64,000 nucleotides of DNA from Comamonadaceae bacterium CG12_big_fil_rev_8_21_14_0_65_59_15 (GTDB taxonomy: Bacteria; Pseudomonadota; Gammaproteobacteria; Burkholderiales; Burkholderiaceae_C), in contig PCUV01000032.1 of the NCBI GenBank assembly GCA_002786915.1, forward strand, positions 45,279-109,278. Direction: 5' to 3'. Below the pieces are notes generated by a model. It worked only from the letters and a program-made list of their open reading frames with translations, made no database searches and had not been told where the DNA came from. The position numbers and the translations under genes are program-made. Shown here in pieces: positions 1 through 8,168 of the stretch (positions are counted from its first letter, which is position 1; each line of letters opens with the position of its first letter).

Positions 1-296
1 TCAGGCGCCTGGGTCACCGGCAGGCTGCTGTAGCCCGCCACCCCCGAGCCCACCTGCCGCCACATGGGCGCGTTGTTGCCGGGTTGCACTTTGGCGCGCT
101 CACCATTGGTTTGGCTGGCATAACCGGGCTCGGTACTGGCATCGGGCTTGACATCGGCAATGTTCTGGCTCTGGATGCCTGGCATGGCTGCTGCAGGCGC
201 GGGTGTTGGCGCAGCAGCGCCCTGCGCCCAGGCTCCAGCGCTGCACAGCAACAACGCACAGGCCAAGCCAGTGACTTTTAAAAAGGCGTTTTTCAT
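1..296 (-). CDS. Formate dehydrogenase gamma subunit (cytochrome b), N-terminal part only
   Basis: This gene starts at 296 and runs off the left edge, so only about 98 residues are visible. It begins with a Sec-type signal peptide (MKNAFLKV, a Leu/Ala core, then AWAQG), followed by an Ala/Pro-rich stretch and the segment NNAPMWRQVGSG. An NAPMWR-type segment just before the membrane part is typical of betaproteobacterial formate dehydrogenase gamma subunits, the haem b membrane anchor that passes electrons from FdhB to quinone. The membrane helices and haem ligands lie outside the window. It follows the small lipoprotein gene by 12 nt and is the last visible gene of the structural fdh operon. 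The call rests on the N-terminus and on position. Confidence 0.72.
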   Translation of the reverse strand, partial: MKNAFLKVTGLACALLLCSAGAWAQGAAAPTPAPAAAMPGIQSQNIADVKPDASTEPGYASQTNGERAKVQPGNNAPMWRQVGSGVAGYSSLPVTQAP

Positions 297-308
297 GCGG
301 CCTCCGGC

Positions 309-530
309 TCAGTTCATGCGGGTGTAGTCGTTCATGCCGTACTGCGCACGTGCCTTCTGGTGCGACTCCCAGCTGGCCTTGTCGCCAGGCTTCCAGTCGG
401 GGTTGGCAAACGCCTTGCCCGTGCCGGCATAAGCCGGTGCGTCGTGCGTGTTGGTTTGCAGGGTCTGCGGTTTGTCGCCGCAAGCGCTCAGAGCCGCGAT
501 GGTGGTCAAAACAAAAAATACGCGTTTCAT
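309..530 (-). CDS. Small lipoprotein of the formate dehydrogenase operon
   Basis: This 73-residue protein begins MKRVFFVLTTIAALSACG, a lipoprotein signal peptide with a lipobox-like LSAC. The mature part is short, polar and rich in Asn, Asp, Lys and Trp (PDWKPGDKASW). Its start overlaps the fdhB stop by four bases (ATGA), so it is translationally coupled to fdhB, and it sits between fdhB and the gamma subunit gene. Small lipoproteins in this position occur in related fdh clusters, but I know of no function; a role in assembly or anchoring of the periplasmic enzyme is a guess from position. Confidence 0.7.
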   Translation of the reverse strand: MKRVFFVLTTIAALSACGDKPQTLQTNTHDAPAYAGTGKAFANPDWKPGDKASWESHQKARAQYGMNDYTRMN

Positions 531-1150
531 GATTTGGCTCCTTCAGCGGCGGGTTGACCGGCTTGCTTGGAGCCATAGGCCGTGCCCCAGCCCCAGACCT
601 CCGCGCCCTTGCCACGGCGCAACACGCGGTTACGGAAAATGTCGGCCACCACGTCGCCGTCACCGGCCAGCAGCGCCTTGGTCGAGCACATTTCGGCACA
701 AACGGGTAACTTGCCTTCGGCCAGGCGGTTGCGGCCGTATTTTTCAAACTCGGCCTGGCTGCCGTTGTCTTCCGGCCCACCGGCGCAGAAGGTGCACTTG
801 TCCATCTTGCCGCGCACGCCAAACGTGCCACTGCTGGGAAACTGCGGCGCGCCAAACGGACAAGCGTAGGCACAGTAGCCACAGCCGATGCACACGTCCT
901 TGTCGTGCAGCACCACGCCTTCGTCGGTGCGGTAAAAGCAATTCACCGGGCACACCGCCATGCAAGGCGCATCACTGCAATGCATGCAGGCCACAGAGAT
1001 CGATTTTTCACCCGGCACACCATCGTTTAAGGTGACCACACGGCGGCGGTTCACGCCCCACGGGACTTCGTGCTCGTTCTTGCAAGCGGTGACGCAACCG
1101 TTGCACTCAATGCAACGTTCTGCGTCGCAAACAAATTTCATGCGTGCCAT
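527..1150 (-). CDS. fdhB: Formate dehydrogenase iron-sulfur (beta) subunit
   Basis: This 207-residue electron-transfer subunit carries electrons from the FdhA molybdopterin site to the membrane cytochrome. Four cysteine groups for four [4Fe-4S] clusters are visible: CIECNGCVTAC near the N-terminus, CMHCSDAPCMAVCP, CIGCGYCAYACP, and a split group with CTFC and CAEMC. This is the usual arrangement of the FdoH/NrfC-like family. No signal peptide or C-terminal membrane helix is seen, so it probably travels with FdhA through the Tat system. It starts two bases after the fdhA stop and overlaps the lipoprotein gene by ATGA. Length and cluster spacing are normal. Confidence 0.92.
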   Translation of the reverse strand: MARMKFVCDAERCIECNGCVTACKNEHEVPWGVNRRRVVTLNDGVPGEKSISVACMHCSDAPCMAVCPVNCFYRTDEGVVLHDKDVCIGCGYCAYACPFGAPQFPSSGTFGVRGKMDKCTFCAGGPEDNGSQAEFEKYGRNRLAEGKLPVCAEMCSTKALLAGDGDVVADIFRNRVLRRGKGAEVWGWGTAYGSKQAGQPAAEGAKS

Positions 1151-1152
1151 GG

Positions 1153-4116
1153 TTATGCCCTCTCAACGTTGCAAATGGTGGTCTTGGTTTCTTGCATCAT
1201 GGTCACACTGTCGTAACCGTAGGTGGTGCTGGTATTGATGGCCTCACCCCGTACCACTGGAGCGGCACCGTTGGGGTAATACGCCAGCATGTCAGCCCCT
1301 TGCCAACGCCCCGAAAAGTGAAACGGCATGAACACCGTGTCGGGACCGACGCGCTCGGTCACCAGTGCCTGCACATTCAGCCGTGCGCCTGTGGGGGTGG
1401 AGACCCAGGCGCGCTCACCATTGCGAATGCCCTTGGCAGCTGCCACCTTGGGGTTGATTTCAATGAACATCTCTTGTTGCAGCTCGGCCAGCCATGGATT
1501 GGAGCGGGTTTCCTCGCCACCCCCTTCGTACTCGGTCAAGCGCCCCGAGGTCATGATGTACGGGAACTTCTCATGCACTTTGTCGGCCATGTTTTTGTCT
1601 TGCACCGTCTTGTACAAGGTAGGCAAACGCCAGAAAGCCTTTTTATCGTCGTGCGTCGGGTACTTGGCCACCAGATCAGGGCGAATGCCGTACAGCGGCT
1701 CGCGATGTTTGGGGATCGCATCGGGAAAGTTCCACACCACCGCGCGCGCCTTGGCGTTGCCAAACACGTGGCAGCCATGCACCTTGAGCACCACGCGCTG
1801 AATACCGCCTGAGAGGTCGGTCTTCCAGTTCTTGCCTTCGGCCGCTTTCTTTTCGTCTTCGGTCAGCTCGTCCCACCAGCCCAATTTCTTGAGCAGCACG
1901 TGGTCAAACTCGGGGTAGCCGGTCGTGATGTCGGCGCCGAGCGAATGCGAGCCGTCTTCAGCCAGCAGATTCACGCCGTCTTTTTCCACACCAAAGTTGG
2001 CGCGGAAGTTGCCGCCACCGTCCATCACGTGTTTGCTGGTGTCGTACAGGTTGGGCGAGCCGGGGTGCTTGAGTTCGGGCGTGCCATAGCAAGGCCAAGG
2101 CAAGCCAAAGTAATCACCCGTGAGGTCGTAGCCGGTTTCCTTGTCTTTCACCGTGCCCTTGCAGCGCAGCGTCTTGATGTCAAACGCTGCCATGTTGCGC
2201 ATGTGCGCCTTCAGCCGCTCGGGGCTTTGGCCGGTGTAGCCGATGGTCCAGGTGGCTTTGTTGATCTCACTCAAAATGCTCTCAGGCGTCGGCTCATCCA
2301 TACCGTTGACCTTTTGCATCTTGTAGTTGACCGACAACTCCTTGCCAAAGCCCAGCTTGTCGGCAAACTGCTGCATGATCATGTGGTCGCTACGGCTTTC
2401 CCATAGCGGCTCAATGACTTTTTCACGCCATTGAATGGAGCGGTTGGAGGCCGTCACCGAACCACTGGTTTCGAACTGCGTGCACGCCGGCAGCAGATAG
2501 ACCGCGCGGTTCGGGTTCAGGTCTTCGGGCTTGCCCGGCATGGCGGCCATGGCGGCGGTGGCACTGGGGTACGGGTCCACCACCACCAGCAGGTCCAGCT
2601 TGTCCATGGCGCGCTTCATCTCCAGGCCGCGCGATTGCGAATTGGGGGCATGACCCCAATAGAACACACCGCGCAGATTGCTGTCCTGGTCGATCAGCTC
2701 GTTGTTTTCGAGCACGCCATCAATCCAGCGCGACACGGTGATGCCGGGCTTGGTCATCATGGCGGGGCTGGCAAACTGTTTGGCGATCCACTCGTAATCC
2801 ACGCCCCAGACCTTGGCGTAATGTTTCCAGGAACCTGCGGCAATGCCGTAGTAGCCGGGCAGCGAATCAGGGTTGGGCCCCACGTCGGTGGCGCCCTGCA
2901 CGTTGTCGTGGCCACGGAAGATGTTGGTGCCGCCGCCGCTCTTGCCCACATTACCCAGCGCCAACTGCAAGATGCACGAGGCGCGCACCATGGCGTTGCC
3001 AATGGTGTGCTGCGTCTGGCCCATGCACCACACCAGCGTGCTGGGGCGGTTCTCACTCATCATCTTGGCCACTTTGAAGACTTGTTCTTCCTTGACGCCG
3101 CACACTTCTTCAACCTTGTCGGGTGTCCAGTTGGCCATAACCTCGTCACGCACCTTGTCCATGCCATAGACACGGTCGTAGATGTATTGCTTGTCTTCCC
3201 AGCCATTCTTGAACACGTGATACAACACGCCAAACAAAAAGGCGATGTCAGAGCCGGAGCGGATGCGCACGTACTCATCGGCCTTGGCCGCCGTGCGGGT
3301 AAAGCGCGGGTCCACCACAATCATCTTGGTGCCGGTTTCCTTGGCGTGCAGCATGTGCAGCAGGCTCACCGGGTGCGCCTCGGCGGCGTTGGAGCCGATG
3401 TACAACGCGCACTTGCTGTTTTGCATGTCGTTGTACGAGTTGGTCATGGCCCCGTAGCCCCAGGTGTTGGCCACACCGGCCACCGTGGTGCTATGGCAGA
3501 TGCGCGCCTGGTGGTCGCAGTTGTTGGTGCCCCAGAAACTGACAAACTTGCGCATCAGGTACGACTGTTCGTTGTTGTGCTTGGAGGAACCCACAAAGTA
3601 CACGCTGTCGGGGCCGCTGGCTTTTTTCAGCTCCAGCATCTTGGCGCTGATCTCGTTCAAGGCGGTGTCCCAGCTGATGCGCTGGTATTTGCCGTTCACC
3701 AGCCTCATGGGGTAGCGCAGGCGGAATTCACCATGCCCGTGCTCGCGCAGCGCAGCACCCTTGGCGCAATGCGCACCCAGGTTGATGGGCGAATCAAACA
3801 CCGGCTCTTGCCGCACCCACACGCCGTTTTCCACCACCGCATCGACCGCGCAACCCACCGAGCAATGCGAGCAAACGGTACGCTTGACCTCGATCTTGCC
3901 CTCGCCAACAGCCACACTGCCGGTGGCGGCGTGGGATTTTTTGACCAGCGTGAGCTGCGATGCCGCCAGCCCCACGCCGACACCCAAACCCGAGCGGCGC
4001 AAAAACGCACGCCGATCCATGGTAGGCAGCGCCTGGCTCAAGCCGCGGCGCAGGCTGTGCACAAAAGGCGCGTGCGCTACCGCGCCCACACCAGCCGATT
4101 TTTTGGTTAACAACAT
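1153..4116 (-). CDS. fdhA: Periplasmic formate dehydrogenase catalytic subunit (Mo/W-bis-MGD, cysteine type)
   Basis: This 987-residue catalytic subunit oxidises formate to CO2. The N-terminus has a twin-arginine signal (DRRAFLRRSGLGVG, residues about 33-46) after a 30-residue extension that is common in betaproteobacterial homologues. A cysteine group for one [4Fe-4S] cluster follows (CSHCSVGCAV, then a later Cys before AKGAALREHG). The active-site stretch reads ARICHSTTVAG, so the metal ligand is cysteine, with no in-frame TGA for selenocysteine. The C-terminal molydopterin dinucleotide-binding part is present (TSGRLTEYEGGGEETRS). The start at 4116 has GGAGA about 8 nt upstream. It belongs with fdhB, the lipoprotein and the gamma subunit in one minus-strand operon. 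Confidence 0.96.
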   Translation of the reverse strand: MLLTKKSAGVGAVAHAPFVHSLRRGLSQALPTMDRRAFLRRSGLGVGVGLAASQLTLVKKSHAATGSVAVGEGKIEVKRTVCSHCSVGCAVDAVVENGVWVRQEPVFDSPINLGAHCAKGAALREHGHGEFRLRYPMRLVNGKYQRISWDTALNEISAKMLELKKASGPDSVYFVGSSKHNNEQSYLMRKFVSFWGTNNCDHQARICHSTTVAGVANTWGYGAMTNSYNDMQNSKCALYIGSNAAEAHPVSLLHMLHAKETGTKMIVVDPRFTRTAAKADEYVRIRSGSDIAFLFGVLYHVFKNGWEDKQYIYDRVYGMDKVRDEVMANWTPDKVEEVCGVKEEQVFKVAKMMSENRPSTLVWCMGQTQHTIGNAMVRASCILQLALGNVGKSGGGTNIFRGHDNVQGATDVGPNPDSLPGYYGIAAGSWKHYAKVWGVDYEWIAKQFASPAMMTKPGITVSRWIDGVLENNELIDQDSNLRGVFYWGHAPNSQSRGLEMKRAMDKLDLLVVVDPYPSATAAMAAMPGKPEDLNPNRAVYLLPACTQFETSGSVTASNRSIQWREKVIEPLWESRSDHMIMQQFADKLGFGKELSVNYKMQKVNGMDEPTPESILSEINKATWTIGYTGQSPERLKAHMRNMAAFDIKTLRCKGTVKDKETGYDLTGDYFGLPWPCYGTPELKHPGSPNLYDTSKHVMDGGGNFRANFGVEKDGVNLLAEDGSHSLGADITTGYPEFDHVLLKKLGWWDELTEDEKKAAEGKNWKTDLSGGIQRVVLKVHGCHVFGNAKARAVVWNFPDAIPKHREPLYGIRPDLVAKYPTHDDKKAFWRLPTLYKTVQDKNMADKVHEKFPYIMTSGRLTEYEGGGEETRSNPWLAELQQEMFIEINPKVAAAKGIRNGERAWVSTPTGARLNVQALVTERVGPDTVFMPFHFSGRWQGADMLAYYPNGAAPVVRGEAINTSTTYGYDSVTMMQETKTTICNVERA

Positions 4117-4144
4117 GGCGGTCTCCAGAAAACGAATTCTTTGT

Positions 4145-4180
4145 GGGTCAGACCACTCGAGAAGCGATGTGCTCTGACCC
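4145..4180. repeat. Hairpin with GGGTCAGA / TCTGACCC arms
   Basis: An 8-bp perfect inverted repeat (4145-4152 and 4173-4180, 20-nt loop) lies in the 71-bp gap between the TAT-peptide gene and fdhA. The GGGTCAGA...TCTGACCC pattern resembles small intergenic repeats common in Betaproteobacteria, so it may be a mobile REP-like element rather than a regulatory site. It would form a hairpin in the fdh mRNA and could set relative expression, but that is untested. Confidence 0.5.
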
Positions 4181-4187
4181 CAACTGA

Positions 4188-4403
4188 TTAAACATGAGCT
4201 GTTTTGTAGTACTGCTGAACGTGCTCGGAAAGCACGTAGCCACCACCGCGTAGTGGCTTGGGTGTGGGCTGCACCTGGGCCTGCGCCACGGACTTGACCG
4301 ACGGCAACACGCTCACAGCCGCTGCCAGCGCACCCGCCGTACCTGCGCCTGCAAACAAAGTGCGCCGCGACAACCTGGATGGAGAAGACGACATGGATAA
4401 CAC
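4188..4403 (-). CDS. Formate dehydrogenase-region TAT-signal small protein
   Basis: This 71-residue protein opens with a twin-arginine signal (SRRTLFAGAGTAGALAAA) and ends in a short mature part that includes GGGYVLSEHVQQYYKTA. This matches the small family known as the formate dehydrogenase-region TAT target (TIGR02811-type). These genes normally sit directly upstream of fdhA, as here. The function is unproven; an assembly or export helper for FdhA is usually assumed. In related genomes I would expect the torD-like gene directly upstream, but that gene is here about 25 kb away at 29628-30251. Confidence 0.82.
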   Translation of the reverse strand: MLSMSSSPSRLSRRTLFAGAGTAGALAAAVSVLPSVKSVAQAQVQPTPKPLRGGGYVLSEHVQQYYKTAHV

Positions 4404-4475
4404 TCCTCGGATACTTATGAAAGCAACAACATAGTTGGCAAGGTGAATTTACCCCTGATCACACTGCAGTCCCAT

Positions 4476-4504
4476 GCGGGTTAACCCGCTATCTTTGCGC
4501 GCAA
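4476..4504. promoter_or_regulatory. Two palindromes in the divergent fdh / TRAP intergenic region
   Basis: The 182-bp space between the divergent TAT-peptide gene and dctP holds a perfect 14-bp palindrome, GCGGGTTAACCCGC (4476-4489), and five bases later a 10-bp palindrome, TTGCGCGCAA (4495-4504). Paired symmetric sites between divergent genes are typical of operators for dimeric regulators. No convincing -35/-10 pair was found by eye. The regulator is unknown. Confidence 0.4.
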
Positions 4505-4585
4505 GGGTATTCACTGATGCGCTTGAAAAATAACAAAAACTACATTAGCGGGTCGTTTGACATCACTACAACCGGAGACAACCCC

Positions 4586-5590
4586 ATGAAATTTCCCCCA
4601 CTCGCCCGCACACTGACCTGTCTGTTGGTCGCCGCACTTCCCGCTACAGCCGCACTGGCCGACAGCATCACGCTCAAGGCGTCGCACCAGTTTCCCGGCG
4701 GCAAGGGCGACGTGCGCGACGAAATGGTGCAAATGATTGCGCGCGAAGTGGCCGCCGCCAACGTGGACCTGACCATCAAGGTGTTTCCGGGTGCCAGCCT
4801 GGTCAAGGCCAAAGACCAGTGGAAGGCCATGCAAACCGGTCAGATCGACATGACGTCCTTTCCGCTGGACTACGCCTCAGGCATGCATCCGCAATTTGGC
4901 GCGACGCTGATGCCAGGCTTGGTCAAAAGCCATGAGCACGCGCAGCGCATCAATGCGTCGCCCTTCATGCAGGACATCAAAGCCATCATCAATCAGGGTG
5001 GTGCCATGGTGCTGGCCGACGCCTGGCTGGCCGGAGCTTTTGCGGGCAAGGACAAATGCATCCTGAAGCCGACCGACGCCAACGGCCTGAAGGTGCGCTC
5101 GGCGGGCGCCACGTTTGCCCAGATGTGGGCCGGTGCAGGCGCGTCGGTGGTGTCGATTCCGTCCAACGAAGTCTATAACGCCATGCAGCAGGGTGTGATC
5201 CAGGCCACAGATACATCCACCGGCAGCTTTGTTTCTTTCAGACTGTATGAGCAGGTCAAGTGCATCACTGCGCCGGGCGACAACGCCATGTGGTTCATGT
5301 ACGAGCCGGTGCTGATTTCCAAGCGCAGTTGGGACAAACTCAACGACGCACAAAAGAAAGCCTTGACAGCGGCATCCCAAAAGGCCGAGGCTTTTTTCAA
5401 TGGTGAATCCAAGAAGCTGGACGACAAGATGGTAGATGCGTTCAAAAAGAACAACGTGCAGGTGGCCACCATGACCGAAGCCGACGCCCAAGCCTGGCGT
5501 GACGTGGCCAAGCAGACGTCTTACAAAACATTTGCAGAAAAAGTACCCGGGGGCAAAGAGCTGATCGAAAAGGCATTGAGTGTTAAATAA
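4586..5590 (+). CDS. dctP: TRAP transporter periplasmic substrate-binding protein (DctP family)
   Basis: This 334-residue protein has a clear Sec signal (MKFPPLARTLTCLLVAALPATAALA) followed by ITLKASHQFPGGKGDVRDE, the usual first strand of DctP-type binding proteins. It would capture an organic anion in the periplasm and deliver it to DctQM. The ATG at 4586 was chosen because GGAGA lies about 9 nt upstream and the signal peptide starts there; an upstream in-frame start at 4517 would spoil the signal. Its stop overlaps the dctQ start region. The substrate cannot be read from sequence; a dicarboxylate or an aromatic acid is possible. Confidence 0.9.
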   Translation: MKFPPLARTLTCLLVAALPATAALADSITLKASHQFPGGKGDVRDEMVQMIAREVAAANVDLTIKVFPGASLVKAKDQWKAMQTGQIDMTSFPLDYASGMHPQFGATLMPGLVKSHEHAQRINASPFMQDIKAIINQGGAMVLADAWLAGAFAGKDKCILKPTDANGLKVRSAGATFAQMWAGAGASVVSIPSNEVYNAMQQGVIQATDTSTGSFVSFRLYEQVKCITAPGDNAMWFMYEPVLISKRSWDKLNDAQKKALTAASQKAEAFFNGESKKLDDKMVDAFKKNNVQVATMTEADAQAWRDVAKQTSYKTFAEKVPGGKELIEKALSVK

Positions 5591-6125
5591 GGAGCAAGTA
5601 CGCAAACTGCCGCTTTGGGTGCAGGCCGTTTACGCCTGCTCACGCGCGCTGGGTGTTTTTTCTGCCGGGCTGATTGTGTTGGCCGTGGGGGTGGTGTGCC
5701 AGATGGTGTTTGTGCGCGCGGTGCTGCATGAGTCGTCCATCTGGCAGACCGAGTTCGCCACCTTTTCCATCCTGGCGGCCACCTTTCTGGGTGCGCCGTA
5801 CATTTTGCTCACGCGCGGACATATCGGGGTGGACATCCTGCCAATGATGGTGGCAGGGACGCGTCGCCGGGCACTGTATTTTTTGGGCAGCGCCGTGTCA
5901 CTGGTGTTTTGCGGGCTGTTTTTTTATGCCTCACTGCCCTGGTGGTACGAAACCTTTAACTCCGGGCACACCACGTCGTCGATGTGGCGTGCCCGGCTAT
6001 GGATTCCGCACCTGAGCGTGCCGGTGGGCCTGGGCTTGCTGTGCCTGCAATACCTGGCGGAGCTCTGGTTGGTGCTCACGCGCCGCGAAGAACCCTACGG
6101 ACTGACACCCGGAGTCCACCTGTGA
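5580..6125 (+). CDS. dctQ: TRAP transporter small membrane subunit (DctQ)
   Basis: This 181-residue protein has four hydrophobic segments: near residues 18-40 (LGVFSAGLIVLAVGVVCQMVF), 55-75, 95-118 and 140-160. The conserved WQTEFA segment lies after the first helix, as expected for DctQ. It couples the DctP binding protein to the DctM channel. The start is uncertain: a GTG at 5580 overlaps dctP by 11 bases, while the best Shine-Dalgarno (AAGGAG, 5588-5593) lies inside that reading and would favour an internal start such as GTG at 5619. The stop overlaps dctM by GTGA. Confidence 0.87.
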   Translation: MLNKEQVRKLPLWVQAVYACSRALGVFSAGLIVLAVGVVCQMVFVRAVLHESSIWQTEFATFSILAATFLGAPYILLTRGHIGVDILPMMVAGTRRRALYFLGSAVSLVFCGLFFYASLPWWYETFNSGHTTSSMWRARLWIPHLSVPVGLGLLCLQYLAELWLVLTRREEPYGLTPGVHL

Positions 6126-7429
6126 GCCCATTGCTGATTGGCGCGCTGGTGTTTGGCGCCACGCTGCTGGTGCTGGCCACCGGCATTCCGATTGCCTTTG
6201 GTCTGGGCGCGGTGGCGCTGGGCTTCATGATTATTTTTGATGGTTGGAGCAGCGTGCATTTTGTGCCTGAAACGGTTTTTTCGGGTCTGGACGACTTCAC
6301 GCTGGTGTCGCTGCCCATGTTCATCATCATGGGCGCAGCGGTGGCTTCTTCCAAAGCTGGCAGCGACCTGTACGAGGCGCTGGCACGGTTGCTGCACAAG
6401 GTGCCGGGGTCGCTGGTGATTTCCAACATCGGCGCCTGTGCGCTGTTTTCTGCGCTCACCGGCTCCAGCCCCGCCACCTGCGCGGCCATTGGCAAGATGG
6501 GCATCCCCGAGATGCGCAAGCGCGGCTACGACGCCGACCTGGCCACGGGAGCCATCGCTGCGGGGGGCACGCTGGGCATATTGATTCCGCCCAGCGTGAC
6601 GATGATCCTGTACGGCATTGCTTCTGAAACTTCCATTGGGCGCCTGTTCATCGCCGGGGTGTTGCCCGGTTTGCTGCTGACCACGCTGTTCATGCTGTGG
6701 GCTTTGTTTTTGAGCTGGAAACGCGGTACCGTGCTGGTAGACAAAGACCGCATCTACACACTGCGCGAAAAAGTGGAATTGCTGCCCAAACTGCTGCCGT
6801 TTATCGCTGTGGTGGTGGGCGTTGTCTATACGCTGTATGGCGGTATTGCCACGCCCTCTGAGGCCGCAGGCGTAGGCGCCATGCTGTGTCTGCTGATGGT
6901 GGCTGCCATCTACCGCGTGTGGCGACCGGCTGATATGTGGCGCATCTTGCGCGACGGTCTGCGCGAATCGGGCATGCTGTTGCTGATCATCGGCGCGTCC
7001 ATCCTGTTCGGCTACATGATGTCACCCTTGCAGGTCACCCAATCGGTGGCACAAGCCATTAGTGACCTGCAGGTGAACCGCTGGATGGTACTGGCCGCCA
7101 TCAACCTGATGCTGCTGGCCGCAGGCTGCTTTTTGCCCCCGGCGGCCATTATTTTGATGACCACGCCCATCTTGATACCGGTCATTACCGCTGCGGGTTT
7201 TGATCCGATCTGGTTTGGCGTGGTGCTGACCATCAACATGGAGCTGGGCCTGATCACGCCGCCGGTGGGGCTGAACCTGTTTGTCATCAACGGCATCAGC
7301 CCCGACATTCGCCTGACCACTATCCTGAAAGGGGCCTTTCCGTTCATGCTGTGCATGGTGCTGGCGATCGTCATTTTGTGCGTGTTCCCGCAAATAGCCA
7401 CCTGGCTGCCCGAGCAGGTGATGGGCTGA
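6122..7429 (+). CDS. dctM: TRAP transporter large membrane subunit (DctM)
   Basis: This 435-residue membrane protein has about 12 hydrophobic segments and DctM family landmarks such as SALTGSSPATCAAIGKMG, GTLGILIPPSVTMILYG and TPPVGLNLFVING. It is the permease that exchanges substrate for sodium ions or protons. The GTG start at 6122 overlaps the dctQ stop (GTGA), which gives the normal family length. The last 162 bases before the stop recur at 29409-29570 with 11 differences. The gene ends 13 bases from the convergent GntR gene, so the left edge of the phenol island lies right at its 3' end. Confidence 0.93.
   Translation: MSPLLIGALVFGATLLVLATGIPIAFGLGAVALGFMIIFDGWSSVHFVPETVFSGLDDFTLVSLPMFIIMGAAVASSKAGSDLYEALARLLHKVPGSLVISNIGACALFSALTGSSPATCAAIGKMGIPEMRKRGYDADLATGAIAAGGTLGILIPPSVTMILYGIASETSIGRLFIAGVLPGLLLTTLFMLWALFLSWKRGTVLVDKDRIYTLREKVELLPKLLPFIAVVVGVVYTLYGGIATPSEAAGVGAMLCLLMVAAIYRVWRPADMWRILRDGLRESGMLLLIIGASILFGYMMSPLQVTQSVAQAISDLQVNRWMVLAAINLMLLAAGCFLPPAAIILMTTPILIPVITAAGFDPIWFGVVLTINMELGLITPPVGLNLFVINGISPDIRLTTILKGAFPFMLCMVLAIVILCVFPQIATWLPEQVMG
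7265..7426 (+). repeat. Left copy of 162-bp direct repeat (dctM 3' end)
   Basis: This is the 3' end of the intact dctM. Aligned without gaps to 29409-29570 it shows 11 mismatches (about 93 % identity). Nine are silent third-position changes and two change an amino acid (Leu/Met and Leu/Val). Both copies run in the same direction, 22,144 bp apart, and bracket the whole phenol cluster. Confidence 0.95.
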
Positions 7430-7442
7430 TCAGCCTCCAGTT

Positions 7443-8153
7443 TTACATCTTCTGTGCTTGTCTTTTAACGATATCGTGCGTTATTCGCACATGCGCTTCC
7501 AGCGCCAGTGCGGCGCGTGCTTCCTGTCGATTGACGGCTGCCAGATAAATCGCTTCATGCTCCTCATGCACATTGCGGTCAGTCACATGGGCGACTGTCA
7601 ACCTCCAGTTGATGTTGCGATAGCGCTCGCCGTGACGGTACAAAATGGCTAGTAAGTATTTGGTCCAAGGAGAGTCATAGGCCGAAATCAGCGCCTCGTG
7701 AAATTTTTTGTTGCGTAGCTCCCATTCCAGCGGCACAGCACCTGGGCCGGTGTTTTCAGTACTGGTCAAGCGTTCGTAACTGGCTGTGAGTGCCAATTCC
7801 CAGTCGTCATCACCGCGCCGGATGGACTGACGCAATGCCTCGGTTTCCAGCATCACCCGGGTGTTGGTGACATCTTCCAGATCGGTGAGTGAAATCGGTG
7901 CCACCCGAAAGCCACGCTGCCCTTCGGCGCTGACCAGCGCGTCCGAGACCAGTAGCGAGAGCGCTTCGCGCAGGGTGCTGGCACCCACCTGGTACTGGTC
8001 TTTGAGGTGTTCCACCCGCAGTTTTTCGCCGGGGGCCAGCTTGCCGCAGATCACATCGCTGCGCAGGCTCAGATAGGCGCGCTCAGCCAGGGTGCGCGGG
8101 GTGGTGATGTCGGTGTCGACATGGCTGGCGGTGCGCGGTTTGACGGGGCTCAT
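7443..8153 (-). CDS. GntR-family (FadR/FCD subfamily) repressor of the phenol cluster, AphS-like
   Basis: This 236-residue regulator has an N-terminal winged helix-turn-helix (LRSDVICGKLAPGEKLRVEHLKDQ, then GASTLREALSLLV, residues about 28-75). An all-helical FCD ligand domain follows (from about residue 90), with metal-ligand type histidines in NKKFHEAL and EEHEAIYLAA. It lies 15 bases downstream of the DmpR-like gene on the same strand and is probably co-transcribed with it. In Comamonas testosteroni TA441 a GntR repressor (AphS) silences phenol genes, so an equivalent role is likely here by position; I cannot verify orthology. Confidence 0.82.
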   Translation of the reverse strand: MSPVKPRTASHVDTDITTPRTLAERAYLSLRSDVICGKLAPGEKLRVEHLKDQYQVGASTLREALSLLVSDALVSAEGQRGFRVAPISLTDLEDVTNTRVMLETEALRQSIRRGDDDWELALTASYERLTSTENTGPGAVPLEWELRNKKFHEALISAYDSPWTKYLLAILYRHGERYRNINWRLTVAHVTDRNVHEEHEAIYLAAVNRQEARAALALEAHVRITHDIVKRQAQKM

Positions 8154-8168
8154 TGGTGTGTCCTTGGG

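Noticed and set aside
2431-4110. 559-residue open frame on the plus strand
   Set aside because: It lies wholly antisense to fdhA, is His/Val/Gly-rich in the way of GC-rich shadow frames and shows no domain.
1153-4116. Selenocysteine-type formate dehydrogenase
   Set aside because: The active-site position reads Cys (ARICHS) and there is no in-frame TGA or SECIS-like hairpin directly after it.
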